64,000 nt of DNA, taken from the NCBI GenBank assembly GCA_016748015.1, contig JAAOMT010000239.1, positions 256,218 to 320,217 of the forward strand. The letters are read 5' to 3'. Both the position numbers and the translations under genes were made by a program. This DNA comes from Geosiphon pyriformis (Eukaryota > Glomeromycota > Glomeromycetes > Archaeosporales > Geosiphonaceae). Below are positions 36,095-49,073 of this stretch, in pieces. The notes below the pieces were generated by a model. That model searched no databases. It was not told the DNA's origin and saw only the letters and a list, made by a program, of their open reading frames with translations. Each line of letters starts with the position of its first letter. Position 1 is the first letter of the stretch.

Positions 36095-36619
36095 ATGATG
36101 GGTGTAGAAAATAATAGTAAAACCTCATGCCTCAAAAGTTTTTCAAGGTGGACTCTGGAAGAAAAAAAAACAATGATTGAAGCACACAAAATGTATGGCA
36201 AAAACTGGAAACTAATTTCGGCGATATACTTGCCATCACGAACCCCAATGGCTCTATCGAAACAATGGCACCATCTGGAATCTGGGGGAACAGTTGATAA
36301 CAAAGATTCTCATAAATGGACACCAAAAGAAGATATAAAGCTGGAATTAGCAGCTAAAAAATATTTCACCAGTCGTGGAATCAACTGGGTAGCTATAAAA
36401 TTAACAGGCTGTTTCCCAAAAAGAAGTGCTAGAGATTTATGCGATCGATATCACAGAGTTTTAGCTAGATCAAAGAGGAAATTTTTTTTTGAATATAGTA
36501 CACGAATATGGTACAAATTGGTCAAAAATAATTTATTTTTTCAATCATACACGAAACCGTTACATCCGTCACTTGATCCCCCAGGTTCATCAAAACGGGA
36601 TCCTTGGAAGTCTGAATAA
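36095..36619 (+). CDS. Two-repeat SANT/Myb-like protein
   Basis: Single open frame of 174 residues. Repeat 1, at about residues 17-64, has SRWTLEEKKTMIEAHKMYG then NWKLISAIYLPSRTPMALSKQW. Repeat 2, at about 73-125, has HKWTPKEDIKLELAAKKY then NWVAIKLTGCFPKRSARDLCDRY. Both have the spaced aromatic residues and Arg-rich third helix of DNA-binding Myb repeats, so a nuclear DNA-binding role is likely. The C-terminal 45 residues are basic and aromatic (RSKRKFFFEYSTRIWYK) and may contain an unspliced intron, since a T9 run ending in an AATATAG acceptor-like site lies at about 36482-36498. The start MMGVENN is the first ATG of the frame. Confidence 0.75.
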   Translation: MMGVENNSKTSCLKSFSRWTLEEKKTMIEAHKMYGKNWKLISAIYLPSRTPMALSKQWHHLESGGTVDNKDSHKWTPKEDIKLELAAKKYFTSRGINWVAIKLTGCFPKRSARDLCDRYHRVLARSKRKFFFEYSTRIWYKLVKNNLFFQSYTKPLHPSLDPPGSSKRDPWKSE

Positions 36620-38143
36620 TTACAAATAATGGTCAATGCTTTTTTAAATTTTGGTGGGGATTGAGTTGAAATTCAGAAACTGTTTCCCGCACGACTTTGA
36701 CAAAATAAAAAATACATGCCGTTATTCACGGAAAATTCAAGGCTGGCCGATGGAATTCTATTGAAATTCATGTCTAAAATCAAACACTAAATCGATATGG
36801 AATAAAGTTTCAATGGAAGTACTCGCGAGAAATTTATAAAAATGTTCCGATAGAATGTGGAGAAATTCAAGGATCCATTACCAAAGATAAGGTAAAAATT
36901 GATTTTTAAAAAAGTAAATTTAAAAGGATTAGAATTTATCCTGAAAATTAAAGAACTTTTTGGGAAACTAATTTTTAAGTAATTTATCGAATGTTTGAGC
37001 AGTATTTCTTGTTTGAATTCCGAATAGTTAAATTTCACAAAATCTTTCATTTGAACATGAACACTCCCTTGACGATAGTAATGATAAAAGTCTAATAAAT
37101 CAAAAATTTTAAGGAAATATATATATATTATAAACCAAAAATGATTCATATTAAAGTTGAATTTTATATATATATATATAGTTGAATAAAATAATAAAAA
37201 TTTTAGCCGCAATTTTTTGAACATTAATCTTTAAATTATTCATTCAAAACACTTTGCTAAAATATCTTTACATAAACAAATTCATTAATAAAAGCAGGAT
37301 CTAAAAATTTTTTAACAAGACATACATGAAATATCCACTTATCTAATTTTTAATTTATTGTTTGACATTTTAAAATTAGTTTTCTAATCTAAAATGAAAA
37401 CTTCTTACAAAATTATATATTTCAAATTGAACTGAATCCAAATTTATCTAGACACTATTTGTGTTAACAAAAGATATTTCATATAACTCTTTTTTGAAAC
37501 TCTATTTTCTTTTTACTTTCATGCTTATCACGCCAAGTTAAAAGAGTCTTACTACAGAAATCAAACTTCCCTTTTCCTCCAAATTTTATTCAGCAAAAAT
37601 ATTTTTTGTAGAAATAAATATCGCATTTTGAGGCCTTGAGTTGTGATGGGAGTCCAATTTATCTTCATAAATTGATTTAAGAATAATGGTCCCAAGACTT
37701 TATATGGCGTTTTGGCTACTTAAGGTTCAGCCTCCAAATAGATTACATAAAATTCAGCCATTTTTAACACTATTGAAGTGCTTATTGGTATTTTCAAATT
37801 TGATTACTTTAAAATAATATGTCGGAATTCTTCACCCCTTTAAACCCTATTGTTTTTTCAACTAGAAAAACTTGGTAGATTCTAAATTTATTTTCCCTTA
37901 GTGGCAAAAAGATTTTTTGTTAATTTCTTATCTCTTTGTACCCTGAGAATTGATTTCTTTCACTTTTGACCTAGACATATTCATTTAAGCCTTTAAATGT
38001 TTGACCGGTTAGAAATTTCGATGCCATTTACCAAGATATAAAATTTACCTTTGTCTTTATATGATTAGTTTTTCAATTTCCGAGATACCTCGAGAAAATT
38101 TGAATTAAAAAAAAAAACATTTTTTAAATTACTTCCAATATTC
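36620..38143. other. Intergenic region
   Basis: AT-rich, no recognisable gene. The minus-strand open frame 36787-37224 is hydrophobic low-complexity sequence that includes (TA)n runs (37120-37128, 37168-37180) and is not credible. Confidence 0.5.
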
Positions 38144-40021
38144 TTAATTGGTATCGTTAAATGTAATGACTTTAAAATAACTTCTTGCAACTATCAAGGC
38201 TTCTTCGTCCAGCGATGCCAATACCGAAATAGTTAACTCTTTCAGAATCCCACCTAAAGTGGAAACAACGACATCCAAATGATCCTCGTTAAACCCAAGA
38301 AAGTAACCAAACTCTAGTATAGCTAAATTCTTGGTGTTTTTAAGGAATATTTCCAATGATTTTGGTGTAAATCTCCATCCAGCCTCAATTCCAAATCTTT
38401 CCAGTCGATTCATTTGGAGTTTTCCAAACAAAATAAGTAACCAATCGATATCAATCTCAGCTCGGGCACCACTAAGGATTATAGTGCGAAGGTTGGAATG
38501 CCTTTGGAAGAGATTCTCGAGATCCGGAAAATCGACTCTTGTAACGTAAATTTCCAAGTGAATCAGGTTTGGACAATAATCGGCGATTCCTTGTATTAGG
38601 TGGTTGTGAGAAAGTTCAGAGTTATGATGGATAAAGGTTCCCAAGTTTAATGTCTCAAGCGAGTTGCCACAATTAATAATTATTGATTCAAGTATAGATG
38701 AGGGTGTTAATGTATCTCTCAAATTGAGAGTCCGGAGTTTAGGGAATGTAGCTCCAATTAAAGGTTTCATCAATTCCTCTGTAAACCCATAGCAGGATAT
38801 CATGGCGATTTCTCTAAGATTGGTCAAATCCGGCAATACTTGTAGCGATTCCCAATTAAAAAATTTGGTATTTGTGAATTGTAGTCGCTCGAGTGATTTT
38901 GCTTGTGTTTTTAACGACTCCATCAATTCTGTTGCACCTAAAATACCGCAGCTGAGTTCAAGGGATTGTAATTCGTTTTGAGCTTTAATTAGATGTGCCA
39001 AGGTTTTTACTTCTTCTATTCTTTCTTCAATCTCACATTCTAATCTACGTGAACAAACACTACATGAACAGCTGACAAAGGGCTCACGCGTCGGCAGGTA
39101 GACAACCATTCTTCGAATATTTTTCGATATCTTGGCTAGCTCACGAAATAGTTCTGTTTTTTTGACGAGTTCTCGAAAGATATCGGTGTTGGTTGATTTG
39201 ATAATGCACACGAATTCAGCCAGTTGCGACAAGCAAGTGTTCGCATTGGGATAAAGCGGTAATGCAAGAAAACAACGAGGTATGTCACCGTCATCAGTGA
39301 TGCTATTTCCCAAGATTGATGAATTGGTTTCATAACTACTAATATCAATTGAAAGTCGTTTCACCGATGAACATTTGGCGATGAATAGCCTACATATGGT
39401 TGTTGACAACATCTGTTCATCAAATTCAATTGAAATTTGATCATATGAAGGTGCGAGTGAAAGTATATCGACATCGCTATCAGTTGAATTATATTTGCAA
39501 CAACCGAGAAGACGTATCAAGTAAAGAATGGCAGCAGCAGCGCAAGAAAGTAAAGAGAACAACGGCGAAATTTCCGAGTCTGCGACGGACAAATTTTCAT
39601 CTTCAATTAATTGTTGAATGCGTCGATTATATTCGATTGAATCACGAACCGCGGCATGTATATCCACTAAATCCAAGCATCTCAGATAATTGACATAACT
39701 AAATGCGAAAGAAGTTTTGGGAAGATTAGGTTTGGGGGTTATTATGATTTGATTATCTACAAGATCAGAAATTTGTTCAGCTGTTAAGTATGAAAGATAG
39801 GTATGTAACAATTTTGTCGCCCGTATTTGTCGAGACTCTTCTATTGATTTTTTGTGAGAGTCACAAGAATAAAGCAAACGGAAAGGTTGTCGCCAAAGAG
39901 TTGGAATTGCGATTTCACACCATGTACGATTCACAAGGATGCATGAGTGTAACGCTTGTTTATTATCGATGAGGTACCCAAATATTTCCGAAAGACAATC
40001 CGGGGTTAGAAATTGAGCCAT
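38144..40021 (-). CDS. F-box / leucine-rich-repeat protein
   Basis: Intact single-exon gene of 625 residues, likely the substrate-recognition part of an SCF ubiquitin ligase. Residues 1 to about 48 form a fungal F-box: DCLSEIFGYLIDNKQALHSC then ILVNRTWCEIAIPTLWRQPF. This is the usual L-x-EIF...L-x-S-C-x-L-V-N-R-x-W-C...LW pattern that binds Skp1. The central part is less conserved and includes a Cys cluster (SCSCSVCSRRLEC) near residues 317-330. From about residue 345, irregular leucine-rich repeats follow (LQSLELSCG, LTNLREIAMISCYG, FPKLRTLNLRDTL, LETLNLG, LIHLEIYVTRVDFPDLE, LRTIILSG), forming the presumed substrate-binding surface. These proteins are strongly expanded in Rhizophagus. No lesions and no introns. 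Substrate cannot be told from the sequence. Confidence 0.93.
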   Translation of the reverse strand: MAQFLTPDCLSEIFGYLIDNKQALHSCILVNRTWCEIAIPTLWRQPFRLLYSCDSHKKSIEESRQIRATKLLHTYLSYLTAEQISDLVDNQIIITPKPNLPKTSFAFSYVNYLRCLDLVDIHAAVRDSIEYNRRIQQLIEDENLSVADSEISPLFSLLSCAAAAILYLIRLLGCCKYNSTDSDVDILSLAPSYDQISIEFDEQMLSTTICRLFIAKCSSVKRLSIDISSYETNSSILGNSITDDGDIPRCFLALPLYPNANTCLSQLAEFVCIIKSTNTDIFRELVKKTELFRELAKISKNIRRMVVYLPTREPFVSCSCSVCSRRLECEIEERIEEVKTLAHLIKAQNELQSLELSCGILGATELMESLKTQAKSLERLQFTNTKFFNWESLQVLPDLTNLREIAMISCYGFTEELMKPLIGATFPKLRTLNLRDTLTPSSILESIIINCGNSLETLNLGTFIHHNSELSHNHLIQGIADYCPNLIHLEIYVTRVDFPDLENLFQRHSNLRTIILSGARAEIDIDWLLILFGKLQMNRLERFGIEAGWRFTPKSLEIFLKNTKNLAILEFGYFLGFNEDHLDVVVSTLGGILKELTISVLASLDEEALIVARSYFKVITFNDTN

Positions 40022-41485
40022 GAATGATGGTTTTATATTTTTATGGGAATTGAGCAGTGGAAATCTTCATTAAAAGTAAATATTATACAAAATCTGTGAA
40101 CGGATCGTTTAATCTTTAGAAGGACGTGCGAAAGAACAAAATACTGAATAAATACAATTAGTTTTAATCAATTACACAACCGTTCAGTAAAAAATGACTA
40201 CAGAGGAAAACATGTTTCCCGGAAAATTAAATTTCCAAATTTTGAAAGAGTACAAGTGACGCCTCAAAATAATTTTCGTTTCGACCATTTACGGCGCATT
40301 TTTCCCAATTATTCCGATATAAATTGAACTCGGAGCTATTCGAATTTTTCTCGGATCCAATGAACAATTAGGTTGTTAATCAAAATTTTGGTTAAAATGA
40401 GATCGGCTTTACAGAAATCAGCCGTTTGCAGGCCAAGGGGTCAAGTTTCACTGCAGGCGGTCAAAGAGGCTCAATATTTGAAACGTGGAACCGCCAAAAA
40501 CAAAAGCGTAGCAATCCTGGTAGATCTTGGAAACTATCACCTTCCAGATTAATCACGCCAAGCCATTTTCAGATAGATGCATGGGAAACAAGAAAATAGA
40601 ACTTATCTATGAAAAGTGACTAAATACAAAATTCAAATTTCTTTTGAAACTTTGATTATCTTGAGAATAATCAATCTACCATTTCAAGATCTAGAATTAT
40701 TAGTTTGTTGCTTTATTGAGTGTAGTCTGTTCAGATAGAATCATTAACTACCACTACCTATGTAATCCCCAATCCCCCAATTCCCCATTTTATGAAGAAA
40801 TCTCACAAAGTGAAAGGGAAATGACAAGGCTGGACTGAATTCATAAATGGTAGAGAGAAATTTGAAGTCTATTTTTTCATATTTTCATTGTTTCTTATAA
40901 CTCTAATATAGGAACATCGCGATTAATCAACTAAAATCCAGATTAAAAATCGCAAGATAAGAGAGTTTAATATTATTATTTCTTGTGCTTCAGATTAACT
41001 TTAGAGCGTTTTAATGCAAATGATAATTAGTCTGGCTATTGTATAAGAAATGATGCTTCTAATGTTTCAAAATTTTCAGAATTTCTACATAATTTTTTTA
41101 TAAAATTTAAATAAGTATTCAATAAATGTAATAAAAATCAATTGTTATTTTATATTAGATCAAAAATTTAAAAAATAAATCATAATAAGTAGTAAATCTT
41201 TGATAAATAGAATATTATTTATCAAAAGACAACTTAATAATATTTACAATTAATAAAATTTTAATTGGTATTTTTCTATAAAACAAAAATTAAAACCAAC
41301 AAATTTGATAATTATATTATATTTAAGATATATATAATGTAAGTTTTTTAAAAATTATATAAAAATAAACAGCTGTTATTTTATTTATTTCAATTTATTA
41401 TTTATTTATAAATACTTTTATTTTATTATTGTTTGCAAATATTTATATGAAATAAATTATTATAAATAAATTTTATGAGAATATA

Positions 41486-41521
<36 letters not shown>

Positions 41522-41930
41522 TAAAAATTAAATTAAGTAATTCGAATTTTAATAAACAAACAATTTTATAAAATATTTTAAACAAAAATTTATTCTTTAT
41601 AATAATAAATTTAATAAGATTCTTTTAAATTATAATTTTTTTAAAGTTTATATTAAGCTCTAATTTTATATTTATATTTTATATTAAAATTAGTAAACAT
41701 ATTCAATATTTTTATTTGACAATTAATTTAGTTAAAATACATTTTTAATTAATTTAATTTCAGAATTAAAATAGTTGTTTATTTTTTAAACTTTAATATT
41801 TTTAAAAATAATTACTTATTTTTTTTCAATTAAAACTGTATAATATATCTTAAATTTTAAATTAATTTATTTATTATAATTGATTTATACATATTATAAA
41901 AATTTAACTTCTTTTTTTCTATGTCCAAAT
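40022..41930. other. Intergenic region upstream of the F-box gene
   Basis: 40190-40560 is relatively GC-rich (for example GCCGTTTGCAGGCCAAGGGG) and may be an old repeat. From 41040 the sequence becomes extremely AT-rich, with an (ATT)n run at 41490-41518. No gene seen. Confidence 0.5.
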
Positions 41931-41939
41931 TCTTTAAAA

Positions 41940-43854
41940 AGCCAATTTTGAAAAAAAAGTTTTTTGTTTTTTGTTTTTTTTACAATTTTATTTTTACAAT
42001 TTTATAAGACACAAACTCTTTTGTTGCTGTTTTGGCAATCATTACCAGTGGTATTATATTCAAAAAAAATCAACTAAAGATATTGTTTTAGGTTTTATTA
42101 ACAACAATTTGGTGCAAAAATCTAAAGTGTCTATTAACAAGATAAAACACTCAAACAATAAAGTATATTTAAAGTTCAAGTTACTTATGTACAATATTAA
42201 TTAGTTTAAAAACATAGATATTACTTCTAATAATACAAAAAAGAGTTTAACAATAAAAGTAAAAAGCTTTTAGATTTTCATATTAATACTTCTAAAGTAA
42301 AATAATTCAATATTAAAAAAACAATAGTCTTTTTTTTTGGCCTTTGTAATTTTAATATTGATATTAAAAACATATTTTTTTCTTTTTTACTTGATATATT
42401 TTTAAACAAAAAATAGATTGATTTAAAAATTTAAAAAAATCATTAAACTATATTTATATTAGATAAAAATATAAAACAAGTTATAATATTGGCCATTGAG
42501 AACAAAATTCAGATAAATAGCAATCTTAAAAAACAAAAAATTTATTTAGATTAGACTATAATCATCAAAAAAAATTTTATAAATATGTTTAAAAAAAATA
42601 TTATTTTAGTCTTATTTAAATTTGATCAAATAATATTTATTCAATTGTAATTAATTAGATTATAACAAAAAACTTTAATAAAATTTGCTAAATTAAATTA
42701 AGTTGACTTATTTACTAAAAAATAAACAGAAAAAATTTAGTGTATATAATTAAGACTATTTTAGATTAAGTTAATTAGATTTTTAAAAATTAATTTAGAG
42801 TGCTGTTATTTATATTATTAATGAAAACTATAATACATAATTTAAACTTTTTATTAAATAATATAAATAAAAAAACTTGCATAATAAATTATTTATTTAT
42901 TATTAATATTAAGCTTTAATATATAATAGTATGTTTTAAATCTAAAAAAAATTTTGATTATTTATTTTATACTGTTCTTATTTTTGATATAATTAAATTT
43001 TTTTGGGCCAAATTGAATTTAATTTGTTGTAATAAATGTAGTTATTTTAGATATTTAATTCTAAAGTATAATAAAATTATTTGTTCTTGTTTTACTGCTA
43101 AAAAAGCTTTTAAATAACTACTTTTTAAAAAAAAAAGTTGGATTTTGTTTGTTTTTATGCTAAAAAACAGGTTTTTGTATTTTGTTTTCTGGTTTTGAAA
43201 AAATATTATAGACTTAAGTAATTAACAAAAAACAACAAACTTTCAATTTAGTGTATTTTCTTATTAGAATATATTTTTTAATATTTTAATAAGTTCTGTT
43301 TCTTTTATTTTCTTTTTTTTAAATCTTAGTTAAACTTACTTAAATATTTATTAAAAATTTTTGTCCATGTAAATATATTTATAAGGATTTTTTTAATTAA
43401 TTATTAGTTTTGCTAATATAATCAGGTTTAATATAAATGTTTTTAATTTGTTTTCTTCTGTTATTAATTTAATTATTAATAATACTTTTCAATTGGTTTT
43501 TAATAATAATAAAATTTTTACTGTCAATATTAATAATCTAAAATTCAAAATATTAGCTTTAAATATAAGTATTATTTTAACTTATTTAGACTTATTAATT
43601 TCTGGTTATAGCTTTTTGTCTTTTTTTCTCTTAATGACTAGTTTTATTTAGAAAATTACTATGTGTAATATTAAAAAAATAAACAATTTTATAAAACAGA
43701 AAGATATTATTAAGTAATATATATATATAAACAATTTAGTTTTAATAGTCTTGAAAACAAAATTACATAATAAGATTAAATTATAAAATTATAAATAAGT
43801 TTAATGGAATTAGAATTTTTATTTCTAATATTAATTTTGATTATTTTAGTTTAG

Positions 43855-43886
<32 letters not shown>

Positions 43887-46130
43887 AATAAAGCAATAAT
43901 TAAGTATATATATAAGATTTTGGAAGTAATTAATTATATTGTTAATTTGCTTTTTGTTTAAAAACTGTTTTTTAATTATAATTCTAAATTATATGTTAAT
44001 ATTATGCTAAAAAAACTAATTTAGGCTTAGAAATTTAATTTAATAATAATAATAACTGTAAATATTAGTATATTTATAATATTTAAGAATAATTTCAATA
44101 AAAATAAATCAGATTATAATATAAGTTTTAAGAAATTTTTAAATTTAGATTTGTTTGATGTTTATTGTAATTTTTTTATTTGTAAAACTTTTATTTAATT
44201 TAACTTAAGAAGAATACAAAAGTGTCTGAATTTTGTTTTAATTAATAATAATTTTTAGAATACTGTATTTAATTAACTAGTGTATTGTTTGATGAAATTT
44301 TTTGATGCTAACTATTTAATTGTTTTAATAAATATTAGTCTAAAAAACTTTTTTAATCTTTAAATTAATTTAATACAAAAACAAATTAATAGAAATTACT
44401 AAAAGTATAAAATAAAAAATATTAACAAAAAAGTTTGAAAAAAATTTAATGTTTTATCTTTAAATATTGTATTAAATACTATTAAGAACTTTAATACTAA
44501 TAAAAAAAACAATAATTTTAATAAAATATAGAGTCTAATAAATTATACAATAATTTTTATAGTTAATACTGCTTTTTTAAAAGTTAAATTTTAAAATGAT
44601 AAAATTACTTATAGTATTACTTTGTTTAAGTTTTATAAATTAAAACAGCTGGTTTTTAAGATTCTGAAAGTATTTTAATTAATAAATATTAAACAGTTTT
44701 AAATTTTGTTAAACAAGTAAATTTAATTAAACTTGAATTTGACTAAGATTTTTAATAATATTTTAAATAATAATTCTGATATAAGTAATATAAAGCAAAT
44801 ATTAATTTAACCTAAAAAAATATACAAATTTTATAAAATATTGAAACCAAAACAGTTGAAATTATATCATAAAGACAGTTATTAATAAGTGCTTGAATTT
44901 TTTTTTATTAATAATAAAAATTAAATAATTAATAATATATTAAAAAAATCTTTTAAAAAAATAATACTAAACTATTTAATTATTAATAATAAATTAATTT
45001 TGAATTTTAATTTAGTTAAAAGCAAAGTTAATCTAATAATAAAAGATTAAACTAAGAAATATAAAATTAAAAACAGCATAGTTTTTTATTAGCAATAACA
45101 ATTTACTTTTCTTAATTATATAAATAATAATATTTTCTCTAATATTATAAAAAAAATTAGTTTTATTAAGTTTTTGGTAATTATTAGGGATCTTTTAAAT
45201 AAAAAATTGACTGGTTTGTCTTAAATTTTTAATAAAATATAGAAATATTACAATAAGTTTATTTTATATTAGTTTTTAAATTTGCTTAATAAATATTTTT
45301 TGATAAAAAAAGTTTATAATACTTAAAAAAAACATAAATATCAATAATCTCAAAACTATATAACTAAAAAAATGTTTTAATTAAAACTACAAAAAAAAAA
45401 TTTTTTAAAATTTTGTTTAATCATATTTTAAGAGCATATAATAAATTTGACATTTTAATAAGTGATAATTTTTTAATTTTTAAGGATATTTCAATTTAGT
45501 TTCTTATTTTTACTATTAGTTTGATTATTAAAAATACATTAAAAAAGAACAAAAAAGTTTAATTAATATTTTAAGACATGTACAAAATTTATAACTTAAT
45601 AAATTGAAAGTATTTGTATAATAATTTAAAGAAAGTAAAAATATATAGCAAATTTATCAGATTTTTTGGCCATATTTACAATAGTTACACAAATAAAATT
45701 ACAATAAATTTCAGTTTATTTACAGAATACAAAATTTAAAATAAGTTAAATTAGAGTAAAGTGTTTTTGTTTCTTTTATAAAAAATTTTTATGATTTTTT
45801 CTTGTGTAAAATAAAGAAATACAAATTATTTTTTAAATATTAAGTAAATTTTAGATTTGTTATATGAATTAGCAGAATTAAATTTAATATTAATATAACT
45901 TTATATCTGTTTTCAAATGTTTTCATTGATAACATAATTTAAATTAACAATTGCTATATAGTAATACAAAAAATATTAGATATTACAAATAAATTTTTTG
46001 AAATTAATAATATTACTATTTTTTTATTAACTATTTAATAAGTAAAGTCTAACAGCTATTTAATAGATAGAATCAAACTAAGTAGCTTAAACTAAATACT
46101 ATTTATGTTTTTATTATATGTGGTTAACCA
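41940..46130 (+). mobile_element. Hypermutated LINE retrotransposon, plus strand (LINE-A)
   Basis: The plus strand reads as a stop-riddled LINE. A decayed ORF1 region (around 41971-42204) leads to a zinc-knuckle remnant, LICCNKCSYFRYLILKY, at about 43020-43080. An endonuclease start (FTVNINNLKFKILALNI) follows at about 43518, then an endonuclease end (KTFI*FNLRRIQKCLNFVLIN, family TWSN...SRLD) at about 44185-44260. Reverse transcriptase lies at about 45480-46090, with STQSPIF-like and KAYD-like (YKIYNLINW) boxes and FFGHIYNSYTNKI. The catalytic FxDD box is now FIDN (45922-45933), followed by TAA where Trp is expected. Gln codons are frequently TAA/TAG, and CpG is absent over most of it. The 3' end meets the minus-strand LINE near 46130. 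No terminal structures could be defined. Confidence 0.78.
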
Positions 46131-46979
46131 TTCGAATTAGACAAGACAATACTAAATATTTATACTAATATATGTATTTTTACTTAAACCAAAAAAGAAA
46201 GAATACTGTTTACACTTATCAAAACTAATTATAAAAAACTTTACTATACCAAACAACTAAACCACCTTATTTAACAACATAAATACTATACAATAAGACA
46301 AACCTAAAATCATGTCACCATTTTTGATTAACTTAGCTTTTTTTATATTTATTTTATATTTTAATCTTACAAGTTATATCTTAGTTTAATGCAATTTTAC
46401 CAAATATTTTACATATTTAACAAGAGCAAAAGCCATTTTCACTCTTCTATTAAAAACTGTAACATTTTTAGCATACTAGTTTTTTAGCACAAATTTCTTA
46501 CAAATTGTCATATATAAATCTATGTTTAATAAACACTGAAAAATATTTACAGAATAATAAAAGAAAACAGACAGCAAGCACCTATTAATAATACTTATTT
46601 TTCAAAAACTTTTGCCAAAATATTCTCTTGAATACTACTATTCTTAGCATAAGCAAAAACATAATTAGATAATTTTACTTTATTACACAATAAATACAGT
46701 ATACTAGAATATAATTTATTATACAATTTTTTTCTAACTGTTATTAATAGTTACCTGTATACAGCTTTTATTAAGTATCTACACATATTTGCAGACTTTT
46801 TACTAGTAAACCCAAAAAGCATATGCAAGTCAGAATACCAGACTCTTATAGTAACTAGCCAATCTATTTCTTTAATTAGCACACTTGGAATTATATTAAA
46901 ACCAAAACCAGTCTTTTATTGAGCATAACAAACAAATCTGTACAAATTATGAACAAAATAATAAGTATTGCCAGACATA

Positions 46980-47480
46980 GCCATATTTTTAGTTATTATA
47001 AAACATTTCTGAATTCCAATTGGTAGAAAAAAAGGAGAGTAAGCAGTTTTATTCACTATTTTATTAGCTTAAATATTGTCCAAAATATCTAAATGATCTT
47101 TAAATTTTACTCATATAACAAAAAGCTTTTTATCTTTAATCAAATTAGCAATATGTTTTCTTTTTATCTAACACTAATTGCAAAAGTCTGGTACAGCAAA
47201 AAAAACCTCAGAAATACACATATCAATAACAAATTGTTTATTCAGATATAAAACTATTGAATAAAAAGATAGAATACACTCCAAAAACAGTACAATAGTC
47301 TGTAATTTAACTATTGTAAAAAACAAAAGACCATATATCTAAACACTAAAATTTGTACCTATAGTTGGAAAGTAAACAGCCACTCTACTAGCAACTTTAG
47401 CAAAACCAGTATACTTTAAAAAACTATCTGTGTAAATTTTAACAGAATTAGATTAAGTCTCAAATAAATCTCTTTACATA
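46980..47480 (-). pseudogene. LINE-B RNase H domain remnant
   Basis: VKIYTDSFLKYTGFAKVA corresponds to the first catalytic Asp region (YTDGSL). TIVKLQTIVLFLEC corresponds to the catalytic Glu region (AELQAIxxALE), with Glu now Lys. VKFKDHLDILDNI*AN corresponds to VKGHSG...AD, with Gly now Asp and Asp now Asn. All the changes are G-to-A or C-to-T. Confidence 0.8.
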
Positions 47481-48099
47481 TCAAAAAACTTTTTAAACTT
47501 CAAAATATTCAAACCAAATAATCTACCAGCATTAGCAAAATCAACCACCAAAGAATCTTTATCAATCAAAAATTTAAACACTAATTTAAACTAATAAGAT
47601 ACAGAACTTTTTAAATCTAATCTCTTCTATTGACAAAATGTTTTTCAACTTATCACATTTTTTTTTGTCTAGAAGTTTGTTATCAAAAACAACTCTAAAC
47701 TATTTCAAAAAAAGAACAAAGCTATAATATAGGAACTTCTTCAAAATATTTAACATTAGAAATTTACCAGAACTATAAAATACATTGAGTAAATTATTTA
47801 CTAAAGATAAATTATTGTTCAAAAAAAATTTTATCACTTTAGCCAAAAAATTGTTCATTAAATTAATATACAACTTAATAGAAAACTGCAGAAAATTCAA
47901 AGAAAACTACCTTAGAATCTGCAAATCCAAGAATTTATGTTTAAACAAATATCTAAAAATACCTAATATATTGAAAAAAACAATCAATAAAGCCATTTTT
48001 TTTGATTGTATTTACTCAAAAGACTTTAGACCATATAAAAATGGATAATACAAAGTCTTATTGAGAAAATCACATGGCAAACTGGCTTTGGCTTTAAAA

Positions 48100-49073
48100 C
48101 TTTTTTTGATTATTACATTCTATTTACAATATATATTTAATAAAACAAAATTAAACTGTAACTAATAGCTAATTATAGGCTGCAAAACAGCCAAGACCAA
48201 ATAAAAAAATTGTTTATTTATAATTGTTTTCTTTAATACTACATTAGAAAAAAACCTAATATTAATATAAGCTTAAACCAAACTAGATTTAAAGAGACTT
48301 TTAGCTAACCAAAAAATTTTTAAATATCTGTATAATTCACTTTTTTTAGCAATTGAAATTGACAAATCACTAATTATTAATAAGGCAGTCTTAATATCCT
48401 GATTAATAAAAATAGCTACTGTCTTTTTATTATTAATTAAAATATTATTAACATCAAAAAACTTACTAGCAATATTTAAAATATATTGAGTAGAAGTTTG
48501 TCTACTCTTAATTTAAATTGTGTTGTTAACAAAACACCAGCAACAAAAAATAATGTTTTTTCTTCAATTTTCTCAATTTTGCCAGTCTTGGCCACAAACT
48601 TTATATTAATTTAATATTTATACAAATGTTTATGTCTTTTGACTTTACATAAAAGTAGATTATAAAAAATTTTCCAGAAGAAAGAAAATCTTATCTTAAT
48701 CCAACTTATTATGCATTTTGTAATTATCTAAAAATTTAAAGTCAGTTATTATCTTATTGATCCAATTTTCATATATGTTAACAAAAAACTCAATAAACTA
48801 ACTATTTATCTTGATGTACTATAAGCCAGTTCTCAAATAATGTCTTTTTATTAAATCATAAGTCTTATATATATTTTGTAAAATCAACCAAAGTTTTCTA
48901 TTTTTTTTTAGTGCATCTTTAACAATTAATCTAATAACAAAAATAGAAAACTGAGTTGAAATACTTTTTAATACTAAAAAGTTATCACTACAAAAAATAT
49001 TAAATTTGCTATATGCTAAGAATATCCAATCAGAAAAAATTTTTAACAGAATTTTCTTAACTGTTTTAATCAA
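48100..49073 (-). pseudogene. LINE-B reverse transcriptase domain remnant
   Basis: Contains the fingers/palm boxes of a non-LTR reverse transcriptase, including the KAYD-like segment, QGEVFSPLL-like segment and catalytic F-V-N-N. Both catalytic Asp codons have become AAC, and the following Trp has become TAA. Further on it reads STQYILNIASKFFDVNNI, a well-kept conserved region, so the identification is secure despite stops. Confidence 0.8.

Noticed and set aside
36787-37224. 145-residue minus-strand open frame
   Set aside because: Phe/Tyr/Ile-rich translation of AT-rich DNA including (TA)n runs.
47785-48048. 87-residue plus-strand open frame in the AT-rich block
   Set aside because: It is the antisense shadow of LINE-B coding sequence (47700-47900 minus aligns with the LINE fragment at 52573).
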